Of a stretch of 54,014 nucleotides of DNA, positions 8,541 to 17,534 are shown piece by piece (the first letter of the stretch is position 1; each line of letters starts with the position of its first letter). The notes beneath the pieces are model-generated. The model searched no databases. It saw only the letters and a list, made by a program, of their open reading frames with translations, and had not been told where the DNA came from. The stretch is taken from assembly GCA_937872315.1 (NCBI GenBank), contig CALMST010000066.1, positions 1 to 54,014 of the forward strand, written 5' to 3'. The position numbers were made by a program, and so were the translations under genes. Source of the DNA: an uncultured Ignavibacteria bacterium (lineage in GTDB: Bacteria; Bacteroidota; Ignavibacteria; Tepidaquicellales; Tepidaquicellaceae).

Positions 8541-9281
8541 ATGGAATATTATTACACACCAAAGAAAAATATAGATGAAGAAAAAGAGAGTTTAATCATT
8601 GACGATTTTGAATACAAACATCTTGCAAAAGTTCTGAGAAAAAAAAACGGCGATCAGATCACAATAACAGACGGTTGCAGAAATATTTACCATTGTGAGA
8701 TCTCATACATTGACAGTAAGAACATTACCTGTAAGATCTTAAAAAAAGAATTCAATAAATTTGAACCCGGACTGGATCTGGTGCTTTGCATTGCGCCATT
8801 GAGAAATATGGACAGACTTGAATTTGCAATTGAAAAAGCGGTCGAACTTGGAGTATATTGCATACAGCCAGTTACTACAGAATTTACAATTAATAAGAAT
8901 ATTCTCAGTGATTCAAAGATCAGGCGCATAAATAAAATAATCATCGGTGCAATGGGACAGTCCCAGAGATGTCTCTTGCCGGAATTCCAAAAAGAGATAT
9001 CATTGAATGAACTGGCAGATAAGACTCTGACGGAAACAAATAAGATTGTAATGTATGAATCATCAAATCCGGAGAATGATCTGAAGCAGACATCAATTAA
9101 GATTGCAAGAAAAGAAAACAATAAATGTTATTTGCTGATCGGACCTGAAGGCGGATTCAGTAAAAAAGAAATAGAGCTGCTGGAAAAAAATAACTGGAAA
9201 ATATGTTCGCTGGGTGAAAGAAAACTCAGAGCCGAAACTGCAGCAATTGTTTCTGTATTTAATATAATTTCAAATTATTAG
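8541..9281 (+). CDS. rsmE: 16S rRNA (uracil-1498-N3)-methyltransferase
   Basis: A 246-residue SPOUT-class methyltransferase. RsmE methylates N3 of U1498 in the decoding region of 16S rRNA using S-adenosylmethionine. Visible motifs are EKAVELGV (98-105), GAMGQSQR (136-143), the knot loop GPEGGF (201-206) and LGERKLRAETA (224-234). An N-terminal PUA-like RNA-binding part covers residues 1-75. Length is typical. It lies 17 bp after the barrel gene and 3 bp before the next membrane protein gene, so it is embedded in a run of envelope genes without an obvious functional tie. Confidence 0.95.
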   Translation: MEYYYTPKKNIDEEKESLIIDDFEYKHLAKVLRKKNGDQITITDGCRNIYHCEISYIDSKNITCKILKKEFNKFEPGLDLVLCIAPLRNMDRLEFAIEKAVELGVYCIQPVTTEFTINKNILSDSKIRRINKIIIGAMGQSQRCLLPEFQKEISLNELADKTLTETNKIVMYESSNPENDLKQTSIKIARKENNKCYLLIGPEGGFSKKEIELLEKNNWKICSLGERKLRAETAAIVSVFNIISNY

Positions 9282-9284
9282 TTT

Positions 9285-10181
9285 ATGAACTTAAGAAATG
9301 TTCTTGTAATTTTAATGCTTGTATTTCTTACAGGTAAAGGATTTTCACAATTTGATCAGCCCACAATACAACTTGGATTCGGGATAAGTGAGCCTTATAA
9401 TGATCTCAGAGGAACATATTATACAAATGAGCTGCTGGGTTCATTTTATGTCCAGACAATAAATCCTGATTTCATGACAAATAATTACGGCGGTAAAACC
9501 GGACTGAATTTTTTCGGAAAAGGTAAAATTAATTTTGATAAATATTCGACAGTAAGAGGAGTAATAAATCTGAACTTTAACACGTTCAACACCTTTGAAT
9601 CCGCGCAAAGCGGGAACATAGGTGTGCAGGTTGTAAATATAAACAACGTACTCGATACTGTGATCACCAGTATCAGCAATGATTACACATTCAGCAACTT
9701 TGGGATCGGATTAGGACTTGAGTTAGCCCCCACTTCATTTACAAATCTTGTCAGTCCGTATTTTGGCGGTTATTTGTCATTTAATTTTATGAATGGTGAT
9801 CTGTCAAGAACTGAAAACAGAGTCGATACAGTATCTCTTGAATTTTCTGATTTCAGAATAGGTGTGACATTTGATGCCGGGATAGAAGCCAAGGTCAGCC
9901 AAAATATAGGAATTGCGCTTGGAATAAAATATGAGCTTGGAAATCTTTTGTATCAGAATACAGACGGAGGGATAGCAGATGCTATTGAATATGGAAAAAG
10001 TAATGCAGCACTAAATGACGCAGAAGGCAGATTCTATTCGAGTATTTACGGACCGGTGCTCACTTCCGTAAGGAGGGAAGTACAGGCTAAAAAGAAAGAG
10101 ATCAACTGGGGAACAGCATACATAGGCGTAAATATTGGTTTCAACACACCCGAAAAAAAGAAGCCAAAAACCGTGAACTAA
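9285..10181 (+). CDS. Outer-membrane beta-barrel protein, paralog A
   Basis: 298 residues. The signal peptide (VLVILMLVFLTGKGFSQ) is followed by alternating amphipathic beta-strands rich in G, F, Y and N. I recognise no named family. It shares its plan with the next gene: an opening QLGFGISEPYNDLRG strand, a TGLNFFGKGKI strand, a FNTFE turn, and a late AEGRFYSS segment where the neighbour has EEGSFYTN. The C-terminus (VNIGFNTPEKKKPKTVN) ends in a basic tail instead of a terminal aromatic residue. The spacer to each neighbour is 3 bp, so it is cotranscribed with rsmE and paralog B. Function unknown; a small porin or scaffold is possible. Confidence 0.6.
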   Translation: MNLRNVLVILMLVFLTGKGFSQFDQPTIQLGFGISEPYNDLRGTYYTNELLGSFYVQTINPDFMTNNYGGKTGLNFFGKGKINFDKYSTVRGVINLNFNTFNTFESAQSGNIGVQVVNINNVLDTVITSISNDYTFSNFGIGLGLELAPTSFTNLVSPYFGGYLSFNFMNGDLSRTENRVDTVSLEFSDFRIGVTFDAGIEAKVSQNIGIALGIKYELGNLLYQNTDGGIADAIEYGKSNAALNDAEGRFYSSIYGPVLTSVRREVQAKKKEINWGTAYIGVNIGFNTPEKKKPKTVN

Positions 10182-10184
10182 TCC

Positions 10185-11006
10185 ATGAATAATAATTTTC
10201 TGAAAGTACTTTTATTTATATTAATTATAATTTTTTTAAAAAGCGGGAAATCCTTTTCTCAAAATAAACCATTTCTTCAGATAACAACGGGGCTTTCTTT
10301 TCCAGGCAATAGCCTTGCCGGAGATCTTGTAACGACAACAGAAAATGGATTTATTTTTGTCAATGAAGAATTTGTAAAAAATAATTACGCAGCATCAACG
10401 GGACTAAATGTTTCGGGCATATTGAAATTTCCCCTGGAAAGCAAAGGCGTTCTTCTTGCCGCTTTGACCGGATCATATACATCATTTAATACTTTCAGAA
10501 GAAGTGATCTCGGAATTACCGTGGTGAATAATATTGAAGATGATGTGAATCTTGAAAGTAATTTTTCCGTCTCCACTTTTGCCATGGGACTGGAGGTATC
10601 TCCTTCTCCAAATTCTGCTGTTAATCCTTTTATAAATTCAAGTATATCATTAAATTTGCTTGCGCTCTCTCTTACAAGAAATGATGCACTGGATATAATA
10701 TTCAGTGATTCATTCAGGATGGGATTACTTTCAAATGCCGGGGTAAATATAAGAATAAACAAAGAATATTATTTCACTATCAGCGCAGGATATCATTTCA
10801 GTAATTTGTTTTTCAAAAGCGGAAGCAATACTTTTGAGGACAGGGTGACATATTCCAGAGAGAATATTCCAATCAATGACGAAGAGGGGAGTTTTTATAC
10901 AAATCTCTCCAATCCAAATATAGCGCCACAGTATGTTAATGGAACGACAAAGAAAGTGAACTGGCTAATTTTTAATTTAGGGATCAACATTATACTCGGA
11001 AAATAA
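10185..11006 (+). CDS. Outer-membrane beta-barrel protein, paralog B
   Basis: 273 residues with a signal peptide (LLFILIIIFLKSGKSFSQ) and predicted beta-strands. It is a tandem paralog of the preceding gene: TTGLSFPGNSLAGDL matches its first strand, ASTGLNVSGILKF its second, and TSFNTFRRSD its turn. It ends INIILGK without the basic tail of paralog A. The two are clearly diverged, so the duplication is old. It begins 3 bp after paralog A and lies 35 bp before the cytochrome gene. No function can be assigned from sequence alone. Confidence 0.6.
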   Translation: MNNNFLKVLLFILIIIFLKSGKSFSQNKPFLQITTGLSFPGNSLAGDLVTTTENGFIFVNEEFVKNNYAASTGLNVSGILKFPLESKGVLLAALTGSYTSFNTFRRSDLGITVVNNIEDDVNLESNFSVSTFAMGLEVSPSPNSAVNPFINSSISLNLLALSLTRNDALDIIFSDSFRMGLLSNAGVNIRINKEYYFTISAGYHFSNLFFKSGSNTFEDRVTYSRENIPINDEEGSFYTNLSNPNIAPQYVNGTTKKVNWLIFNLGINIILGK

Positions 11007-11041
11007 TTAAATTATATTTTATTAATTAAAAAAAAAATCAC

Positions 11042-11833
11042 ATGAATTCAAAAACTCTTTTAAAAACTTATGCTTATTTTTTCTCAGTCTTGTTTCTTGC
11101 CATTATTCTTTACGGTTGCGGAAAAGAAAATAAAGTTGCGGATGAAAAGCAAAAGTCAGATGAAACTACTGCAAATTCTGAAACAAAAACAAACGGGACA
11201 GAAAAAACTTCTCCCGGTAAAGAGCTTTTCTATCTGAAATCTTCCGTAAATAATATTGCATGCGCAGATTGTCACAGTGACGGAACAAATTCAAACAAGC
11301 CTTTAACAAAATTCTTTTCAAACATTCAGGGAGCCAATAAAAGAACTTCAACTTATTCCGGAAAATTCACTGGTGAAGAAGTATTGAAAAATGCCGGGGG
11401 AGCTACGATCTGCTGGGAGTCTTACGAAAGAATGAAAACTCCTCTGACAGCGGAACAGATTAATTCTCTTAACGAATATTATGGCTCGGTTGCAACTTCA
11501 GATACTCCGACTGATATTAAATATGAAACCATAGCGTTACCGACCCGCGATAAAACTAAATTAAAAGAGGAACAAAAAAATGTAATGGCTATTACAGGTG
11601 ATCCCGGAAGGGGAGCAATGGAATTCAATAATGCCTGCGGATCATGTCATGGTAATGAAGCATTTGTGAAAAAAGTACCTGACATTTTTGATGACTTTGA
11701 AGGAAATGAAAAATCAATTATATATAATGTAAGATTAGGAGATGGCGCAATGCCATTTTTTGTTAAAGACAGATTGACTGATCGGATGCTAGCAAATATT
11801 GCTGCTTTCATTATGCAGCAGAATAAAAAATAA
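11042..11833 (+). CDS. Diheme cytochrome c lipoprotein
   Basis: A 263-residue periplasmic lipoprotein. The N-terminal hydrophobic segment ends in a lipobox-like LYGC with C26 as the likely lipid site. An Asn/Lys/Glu/Thr-rich linker follows, then two class I cytochrome c domains with heme motifs CADCH (74-78) and CGSCH (199-203). M237 in DGAMPFF is a good distal ligand for the second heme. Between them, GGATICWESYERMKTPL contains a further Cys-124 and a candidate Met ligand for the first heme. The overall plan resembles the diheme SoxA-like/c-type cytochromes that pass electrons in the periplasm. The partner is unknown. It is the last gene of the + strand run before a strong terminator. Confidence 0.85.
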   Translation: MNSKTLLKTYAYFFSVLFLAIILYGCGKENKVADEKQKSDETTANSETKTNGTEKTSPGKELFYLKSSVNNIACADCHSDGTNSNKPLTKFFSNIQGANKRTSTYSGKFTGEEVLKNAGGATICWESYERMKTPLTAEQINSLNEYYGSVATSDTPTDIKYETIALPTRDKTKLKEEQKNVMAITGDPGRGAMEFNNACGSCHGNEAFVKKVPDIFDDFEGNEKSIIYNVRLGDGAMPFFVKDRLTDRMLANIAAFIMQQNKK

Positions 11834-11848
11834 AGTTTTCAGTTTAAT

Positions 11849-11890
11849 AAAAAAAAGTGGATAAGAATTGATCTTATCCACTTTTTTTAT
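11849..11890. terminator. Bidirectional rho-independent terminator
   Basis: AAAAAAGTGGATAAG (11851-11865), a 7-nt loop, then CTTATCCACTTTTTTT (11873-11888). With A and T tracts on opposite sides it serves both the cytochrome gene (+) and nuoL (-). Confidence 0.9.
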
Positions 11891-11910
11891 TTTCAGAAAA
11901 ATTATAAATG

Positions 11911-13824
11911 TTAGATAAAAAGTAAATATAAAATGATTGCGATAACTCCTGCAACCGACAAAGTAGTATAATCCTGTATAACGCCTGTCTGAATTTTTCT
12001 CCAGTCAAATCCAATGTTTGAAATATATCTTGCCAGACCATTCACCGCTCCGTCAATAATTTTTATATCAAATATTTTCCACAGGAAACCTTCTGATGTT
12101 TTTTGTATGGGCTCAACAACTATCTTGTCATATGCTTCGTCCACATAATATTTATTTTCGAGTACTTTTCCAAAGCCGGACGCCGCATCAAATTTATCTT
12201 TCTTTATATATATTTTCACTGCCAGGAAAATACCTGTCAGTGATGTTAATATAGCAAGACCGATCAATAGAAACTCTGTTGTATAAGAAGGTTCGGGAAC
12301 AGGATGAACAGATTCAAGAACTGCCGTAGCTTTTTCAAAAATAGGATTTAACCATTCTTTTAGATAAGTGTGAAATCCAAAAGCATGCGGAATACCGATA
12401 AATCCGCCGATGGTCGATAATACAGCAAGTATTATCAAAGGGATTGTCATTGTGGCAGGTGATTCGTGCGGATGAACAACCTTTTCATCATAGCGGGGCT
12501 TTCCATAAAATGTTAATGTTACCATTCTGAACATATAAAAAGCCGTTATTCCGGCAGCTATTAAAGCAAGGATCATTAATCCAGGACCTAATTCTTTATA
12601 CGTTTCAAATACAATTGCATCTTTACTGAAAAAACCTGAAAACGGAGGAATACCTGCGATAGCGAGAGATCCGATTAAAAAAGTAATGTAAGTTATTTTC
12701 ATTTTACTTTTTAAACCACCCATTTTTAGAATATTCTGCTCTTCATGCATTCCGTGAATAACAGATCCGCTTCCAAGAAATAAAAGACCTTTGAAAAAAG
12801 CGTGAGTTATTAAATGGAAAATTGCTACCCAGTATGCGCCTGTTCCCAGAGCTATAAACATGAATCCCAGCTGGGAAACGGTTGAGTAGGCTAGTATTTT
12901 CTTTATATCATCCTGTTTTAATGCAATAGTTGCTGATACAATAGCAGTTAATAATCCAACTATGAAAATTACCTGTGAGGCAACAGGAGAGAGCGCATAA
13001 AGCAGGGAAGTTCGCGCGATAAGATAAACACCGGCTGTAACCATTGTAGCTGCATGAATAAGCGCGGAGACTGGTGTAGGACCTGCCATAGCGTCTGGCA
13101 GCCATACAAATAAAGGAATCTGAGCTGATTTTCCGGTTGCTCCTAAAAATAAAAGAAGCGCTATTGTTAATAATAATGTATCTCCGACATGATAAACTGA
13201 CAGACCTTCAAGAAATTTTGATATTTCAAGAGTATTAAAATTTGTAAAGATAAAAAACATTGCAACCATGAATCCGAAATCACCGATCCTGTTGATAATA
13301 AATGCTTTTTTTGCAGCATCTCCGGTAAATTTCTTTTCATACCAGAAACCTATTAAGAAATATGAACACAATCCAACACCTTCCCAGCCTAAAAATACAA
13401 GCAGCAAATTATCGGCTAAGACTAGATTAAGCATTGCAAAAATGAATAGATTCAGGTAAGCAAAAAATTTTGCAAAACCAGGATCATTGTGCATGTAACC
13501 TATTGAATATAAATGTATCAGTGATCCTATTCCAGTTACAATCAGGACAAGAGATACTGAAAGGGGATCAACAAGGTAAGCATAATTTACAGAGAAACTT
13601 CCGGCGGTGATCCAGTTGTAATAGTTTATTAGAATACTTCTGGATTCAGGAGCCATTGACAATAGTTCAAAAAATGTCATAACTCCTATTACAAACGGAA
13701 TAAAAACAGCAAGAGTTGAAATTGCTCCAACTACTTTTTCATTTTTGATTCTTTTTCCTAATAAACCATTAATAAGAAAACCTATCAACGGCAACAATGT
13801 TACCAGGTAAAATGAATTAGTCAT
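11911..13824 (-). CDS. nuoL: NADH-quinone oxidoreductase subunit L
   Basis: A 637-residue membrane subunit of respiratory complex I with about 16 transmembrane segments. NuoL is an antiporter-like proton-pumping subunit of the membrane arm. It shows the conserved GWEGVGLCSYFLIGFW, the helix GPTPVSALIHAATMVTAGVY with its essential Lys/His region, and TVSQLGFMF. It carries the C-terminal amphipathic extension (DEAYDKIVVEPIQ) typical of L but not M or N. Length is typical. It lies 29 bp downstream of nuoK. The usual next genes nuoM and nuoN are absent: a terminator and a convergent gene follow directly. Confidence 0.97.
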   Translation of the reverse strand: MTNSFYLVTLLPLIGFLINGLLGKRIKNEKVVGAISTLAVFIPFVIGVMTFFELLSMAPESRSILINYYNWITAGSFSVNYAYLVDPLSVSLVLIVTGIGSLIHLYSIGYMHNDPGFAKFFAYLNLFIFAMLNLVLADNLLLVFLGWEGVGLCSYFLIGFWYEKKFTGDAAKKAFIINRIGDFGFMVAMFFIFTNFNTLEISKFLEGLSVYHVGDTLLLTIALLLFLGATGKSAQIPLFVWLPDAMAGPTPVSALIHAATMVTAGVYLIARTSLLYALSPVASQVIFIVGLLTAIVSATIALKQDDIKKILAYSTVSQLGFMFIALGTGAYWVAIFHLITHAFFKGLLFLGSGSVIHGMHEEQNILKMGGLKSKMKITYITFLIGSLAIAGIPPFSGFFSKDAIVFETYKELGPGLMILALIAAGITAFYMFRMVTLTFYGKPRYDEKVVHPHESPATMTIPLIILAVLSTIGGFIGIPHAFGFHTYLKEWLNPIFEKATAVLESVHPVPEPSYTTEFLLIGLAILTSLTGIFLAVKIYIKKDKFDAASGFGKVLENKYYVDEAYDKIVVEPIQKTSEGFLWKIFDIKIIDGAVNGLARYISNIGFDWRKIQTGVIQDYTTLSVAGVIAIILYLLFI

Positions 13825-13853
13825 TCAAAAAATTAAAATTTAAGTGATAATTT

Positions 13854-14156
13854 TTACCACTTCAAAATGTTTATTTCATCTATGTTCACAGATTCCTTAT
13901 TCCTGAAAAGCGCTATGACAATTGCAAGCCCAACCGCTGCTTCTGCTGCTGCTACGGTCATGACAATAAACACAAATATCTGACCGTTAACATTGCCCAT
14001 AAATGATGAAAATGCTACAAATGTAAGATTTATTGCATTTAGCATAAGCTCTATACACATAAATATTACTATAGCATTTCTTCTTACTAAAACTCCGATT
14101 ACGCCTGTGCAGAACAATATTGCACTGACAATTAAATAATAATTTATTTCAATCAT
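13854..14156 (-). CDS. nuoK: NADH-quinone oxidoreductase subunit K
   Basis: A 100-residue protein with three transmembrane helices. NuoK is part of the proton channel region of complex I. The conserved acidic residues appear in helix 2 ([12 protein letters not shown]) and helix 3 ([12 protein letters not shown]). The C-terminal [10 protein letters not shown] is the standard ending. The ATG lies only 7 nt after a perfect TAnnTTTG box on this strand, so the transcript may be leaderless. Followed by nuoL. No nuoJ, H or other subunit lies upstream; the neighbour there is an AhpD-like gene. Confidence 0.97.
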   Translation of the reverse strand: MIEINYYLIVSAILFCTGVIGVLVRRNAIVIFMCIELMLNAINLTFVAFSSFMGNVNGQIFVFIVMTVAAAEAAVGLAIVIALFRNKESVNIDEINILKW

Positions 14157-14163
14157 AATGCTG

Positions 14164-14171
14164 CAAAAATA
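14164..14171 (-). promoter_or_regulatory. -7 box (TAnnTTTG) of nuoK-nuoL
   Basis: On the minus strand TATTTTTG ends 7 nt before the nuoK ATG. It matches the Bacteroidota sigma-A -7 element. No TTG is evident at the -33 position. Confidence 0.5.
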
Positions 14172-14316
14172 AAGATTTAAAAGTTTAAATAAAATATACT
14201 AAAAACTAAAATTTTCACATTAAGTATCTTAAAAGGGAATTCGGAATCTTAAATTATTGCGGCATTAAATAATCAGAATATATTTAACTTTACATAATAC
14301 ATATTATATAACATCT

Positions 14317-14940
14317 CTATGGAGATCTGATAATACTTTCAAAAAGTTTTTTGCATTTATTAACATTTGTTTTGCTGATAAAACCATTGAAAGATCCAAT
14401 GATTTCAATTACCTCATCTGAACTGATCCCAACATTCAGGCATCCTCTCAGATGCGAATGAAGCTGATGTTTGTAATAACGCGCTGTAAGTATAGTGACA
14501 TTTATGATTTCGCGTTCAGGCAGATTCAGACCTTTTCTGCCCATAACTTTTCCGTAACCTTCGAGTATCATCCATTCTTTCAGATCCGGACTGAAGTTAT
14601 TCATATTTTCAATTAGCTTTTTATAATTGTTTTTATAAATTAAATTGCAATTTATTTCTCCCTCAGACATCAGGTAGTTAAAGTCATATTTTTGACTATG
14701 TTCAGGAAATTTAAAATTATCAAAAACCCTGTTGAATATTCTGAGAGATTCTATTGCTGCCGGAAAGCCGCAGAAAAGATAAGTCTGTAAGATTGCTTCA
14801 TACAGCTTCAACTGACTGAATTCAGATGATTTATATTCAATGATTGAATTTTTGGTGTTTTTGAGCTTATCGAGAGCTATATAAGCGGATATTTTTGAGA
14901 TTAGCTTAATATCCTCCTTATAAAATTTATTAAATTTCAT
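14317..14940 (-). CDS. Carboxymuconolactone decarboxylase/AhpD-fold protein
   Basis: 207 residues. The C-terminal half matches the CMD family: EREIINVTILTARYYKHQLHSHLRGCLNVGISSDEVIEI, where HSHLRGCLNVG is the family core. The N-terminal half has a degenerate second copy around LQTYLFCGFPAAIESLRIF. The CxxC pair of AhpD peroxidases is missing, so alkyl-hydroperoxidase activity is unlikely; a decarboxylase-like or non-redox role is more probable. Its ATG is only 15 bp from the divergent lptF/G start, so each gene's promoter must reach into the other's coding sequence. It is 160 bp upstream of nuoK on the same strand, probably a separate unit. Confidence 0.7.
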   Translation of the reverse strand: MKFNKFYKEDIKLISKISAYIALDKLKNTKNSIIEYKSSEFSQLKLYEAILQTYLFCGFPAAIESLRIFNRVFDNFKFPEHSQKYDFNYLMSEGEINCNLIYKNNYKKLIENMNNFSPDLKEWMILEGYGKVMGRKGLNLPEREIINVTILTARYYKHQLHSHLRGCLNVGISSDEVIEIIGSFNGFISKTNVNKCKKLFESIIRSP

Positions 14941-14955
14941 TAATCGTAATTATTT

Positions 14956-16071
14956 TTGAGAATACTGGATAAATACATTTTAACACATTTTATAAGAAAT
15001 TTCCTTTTCGGAATATTCTGTTTTATCATAATATTTATTCTTGTAGATATGTTTGAAAATCTGGATAAGTTTATAGACAAAGGATTAAATTTTTCACTTA
15101 TCATCACGTATTATATATACTTTATACCTGAAATACTAAAGTTGTTAATACCTGTCGGAATGCTGCTGGCAACTTTATTTACCGTAAGTAAATTTGCAAA
15201 ATATTCTGAATTAACATCCATAAATGCAGCCGGGATAAGCGCAATCAGATTTTCAGTTCCAATGCTTATTTTCGGAGCCATAATTACATTATTTACTATT
15301 TATTTTAACGGCTGGATTGTTCCCCGCTCAAATTCCGCTAAATTCAATTTTGAAAGGCAATATCTTGATAAGAACAAAATTGCCGGAGTTATACAGAATC
15401 TTCATGTACAGGATTCGGAAAACAGCATAATAACAATAAGCCTTTACAATGAAAAGGAAAAATCCGGCAGAAATTCATCAATTCAGATTTTCAATAAAAA
15501 TGATATTTCAAGACTTAACTCGAGATTTGATATTAACTCCATGAAATGGGATTCCATAAAAAATGACTGGATGCTTTTAAGCGTTTCACAAAGAAATTTT
15601 GACTCAGCAGCAGTCGAAAGTTATAAGTTTTATGACACATTATATACTACAGATATACCGGGAATTGATAAGATTTACCTCTCCCCTGTCCAGATCACCA
15701 ATAAACAATTAAAACCTGAAGAATTATTACTGGAAGAGCAGAAAGCTTTGATTGAATCACTCGAGGAAAGCGGTCAGAATGTATCTAAAGAAAAAGTTGA
15801 TTATTATTCAAAAATTTCTTTTCCCTTTGCAAGCATTATCATAATTTTATTCGGTCTTTCAATCAGTGTATCAAACAGAAAAAGCGGAGCCGCTCTTCAG
15901 TTTGGATTCAGCATTCTGATCGCATTTGTCTATCTTGGATTCATAAAAGTTTCTCAGACACTCGGATATAACGGGGAGATAAATCCAATACTAACAGCAT
16001 GGCTGGCTAATATACTTTTCCTTTTACTGGCGATCATCAATCTCATCAGAAAAAATGTTTTCCGTGAATGA
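14956..16071 (+). CDS. LptF/LptG family LPS-export permease
   Basis: A 371-residue inner-membrane permease (YjgP/YjgQ family). With LptB it extracts lipopolysaccharide from the inner membrane. Two N-terminal segments (IRNFLFGIFCFIIIFILVDM), KLLIPVGMLLATLFTV, a periplasmic beta-jellyroll (about residues 130-265) and three C-terminal segments (FPFASIIIILFGLSISV) follow the family order. The start is TTG: an in-frame stop lies 9 bp upstream and MRILDKYI matches the family N-terminus, so the next Met would delete helix 1. Whether it is LptF or LptG is not decidable here. Its stop abuts the stop of the convergent DUF3467 gene with no spacer. Confidence 0.88.
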   Translation: MRILDKYILTHFIRNFLFGIFCFIIIFILVDMFENLDKFIDKGLNFSLIITYYIYFIPEILKLLIPVGMLLATLFTVSKFAKYSELTSINAAGISAIRFSVPMLIFGAIITLFTIYFNGWIVPRSNSAKFNFERQYLDKNKIAGVIQNLHVQDSENSIITISLYNEKEKSGRNSSIQIFNKNDISRLNSRFDINSMKWDSIKNDWMLLSVSQRNFDSAAVESYKFYDTLYTTDIPGIDKIYLSPVQITNKQLKPEELLLEEQKALIESLEESGQNVSKEKVDYYSKISFPFASIIIILFGLSISVSNRKSGAALQFGFSILIAFVYLGFIKVSQTLGYNGEINPILTAWLANILFLLLAIINLIRKNVFRE

Positions 16072-16425
16072 TCAGTTTATTTTTTCATCTTTGGGATTAA
16101 CAGGGATCTGAAATCCCATTCCACCGCTGTTTGGATCATTATGGACAACAATTTCTCCATACTGATTTTCAAATCTCTGAATATTTTCTTTCATTGCGTT
16201 AAGAAACAGTTTTGTATGCTGCGGAGTCATGATTATCCTTGAATGTACCTTTGCCTTCGGGATCCCGGGGAATATTCTCGTAAAATCAATTATGAATTCT
16301 GCGGGAGAATGTGAAATTATCGCAAGATTAGAATAAGTACCTTCAGCTTCTTTTTCACCCAATTCTATGTTTATCTGCTGTTGTGGCATTGAACTGTCAC
16401 CACCATTGTTATTATTATTTTTCAT
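16072..16425 (-). CDS. DUF3467 family protein
   Basis: A 117-residue small protein of the DUF3467 family, common in Bacteroidota. The body INIELGEKEAEGTYSNLAII, then FIIDFTRIFPGIPKAKVHSR and MTPQHTKLFLNAMKENI, is diagnostic. An Asn-rich tract precedes it. It is predicted to be soluble; its function is not established. It is transcribed alone on the minus strand and its stop codon directly abuts that of the lptF/G-type gene, with no terminator between them. Confidence 0.85.
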   Translation of the reverse strand: MKNNNNNGGDSSMPQQQINIELGEKEAEGTYSNLAIISHSPAEFIIDFTRIFPGIPKAKVHSRIIMTPQHTKLFLNAMKENIQRFENQYGEIVVHNDPNSGGMGFQIPVNPKDEKIN

Positions 16426-16521
16426 TTGTTATAGGTTTTTAAAACTAAAATATATTAATAATATCGAAATATCAAAGTATATAAATTTGTTTAAAATTCG
16501 TATAGAGTGAATATATTAATC

Positions 16522-16552
16522 TTGAATTAGCAACCGTTAATAAGTATTTTTG
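16522..16552 (+). promoter_or_regulatory. Bacteroidota-type promoter of PfkB kinase
   Basis: TTG (16522-16524), 20 nt, TATTTTTG (16545-16552). The ATG is 25 nt further on. The same spacing recurs at 19877 and 37944. Confidence 0.65.
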
Positions 16553-16577
16553 TATTTTAAATATTAAACAAAATTAG

Positions 16578-17498
16578 ATGAGTTTATTAGTTATTGGGTC
16601 ACTTGCTTTAGATACAATTGAAACTCCGTTTGGAAAAGCGGAAAGAACTTTAGGCGGTTCGGCTACATTTATTTCAACTTCGGCCAGCTATTTTACTGAC
16701 AGTGTAAGACTTGTAGGAATTGTCGGATATGATTTTCCGGATGAAGAGATTCAATTTTTAAAATCAAAAAATATTGACATATCAGGTCTTGAAGTTTCGG
16801 AGACTCTTAAAACCTTTCACTGGCATGGCAGATATGATTTTGATCTGAATACCCGGGATTCTATTGTAACGGAGTTAAACGCATTTGAAACTTTTGATCC
16901 GGTAATATCTGACAAATTTAAAGACAGTGAATATGTGTGTCTTGGAAATTTACATCCTTCATTACAGCAAAAAGTTGTAAAACAGATAAATGATCCGAAA
17001 TTAATTATGTGTGATACCATGAACTTCTGGATAGAAGGCGCACATAAAGAATTGCTGGAAACATTAAAATTAGTTAATCTTCTTGTAATAAATGACAGTG
17101 AAGCAAGGGAGCTTTCAAAAGAATTTAACCTTGTAACAGCAGCCAGAAAGATAATGGAAATGGGACCTGAAATTCTGATCATAAAAAAGGGCGAACACGG
17201 TGCTTTGTTATTTACTAAAGACACTGTCTTCTCAGCGCCGGCATTTCCTATGGAAAAAGTTTTTGACCCGACAGGTGCCGGTGATACTTTTGCAGGCGGA
17301 CTTATGGGCTGGCTCGCAAAAACTGATGACCTTTCTGAAAAAAATCTTAAACTTGCCGTTATATACGGAAGTGCAATGGCTTCACTAGCTGTTGAAAAAT
17401 TTTCACTGGACGGAATCCGGGATTTAAGCAGGGAAAGTATTATGAGCAGATTCAATGAGTTTAAGAAACTAACTCATTTTGAGGAAGTCATTTTATAG
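16578..17498 (+). CDS. PfkB family carbohydrate kinase
   Basis: A 306-residue ribokinase-fold kinase that phosphorylates a sugar or nucleoside hydroxyl with ATP. The first family signature is around GGSA (26-29). The second is DPTGAGD (230-236) with catalytic base D236 followed by TFAGG. IIKKGEHGALL forms the nucleotide-side strand. Substrate cannot be read from the sequence. The N-terminus MSLLVIGSLALDTIETPFG and HWHGRY resemble a Bacteroidota PfkB subgroup annotated only as sugar kinase. Expressed from its own promoter; recO follows at 36 bp. Confidence 0.88.
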   Translation: MSLLVIGSLALDTIETPFGKAERTLGGSATFISTSASYFTDSVRLVGIVGYDFPDEEIQFLKSKNIDISGLEVSETLKTFHWHGRYDFDLNTRDSIVTELNAFETFDPVISDKFKDSEYVCLGNLHPSLQQKVVKQINDPKLIMCDTMNFWIEGAHKELLETLKLVNLLVINDSEARELSKEFNLVTAARKIMEMGPEILIIKKGEHGALLFTKDTVFSAPAFPMEKVFDPTGAGDTFAGGLMGWLAKTDDLSEKNLKLAVIYGSAMASLAVEKFSLDGIRDLSRESIMSRFNEFKKLTHFEEVIL

Positions 17499-17534
17499 TT
17501 AAATTGAAACATGTAATTTTTAAAATCGTAATCC

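Noticed and set aside
11855-11880. GTGGATAAG / CTTATCCAC resembling paired DnaA boxes
   Set aside because: They are the two arms of a rho-independent terminator between convergent genes and differ from TTATCCACA at the last base.
14157-14316. Possible RNA or gene between nuoK and the AhpD-like gene
   Set aside because: AT-rich, no ORF, no clear hairpin; apart from the nuoK -7 box nothing is supported.
14317-14940. AhpD alkyl hydroperoxidase
   Set aside because: The CxxC redox pair is missing; only the CMD fold is supported.
14951-14958. TATTTTTG as promoter of the lptF/G-type gene
   Set aside because: The last three bases are the TTG start codon, so transcription from this box would begin after the start.
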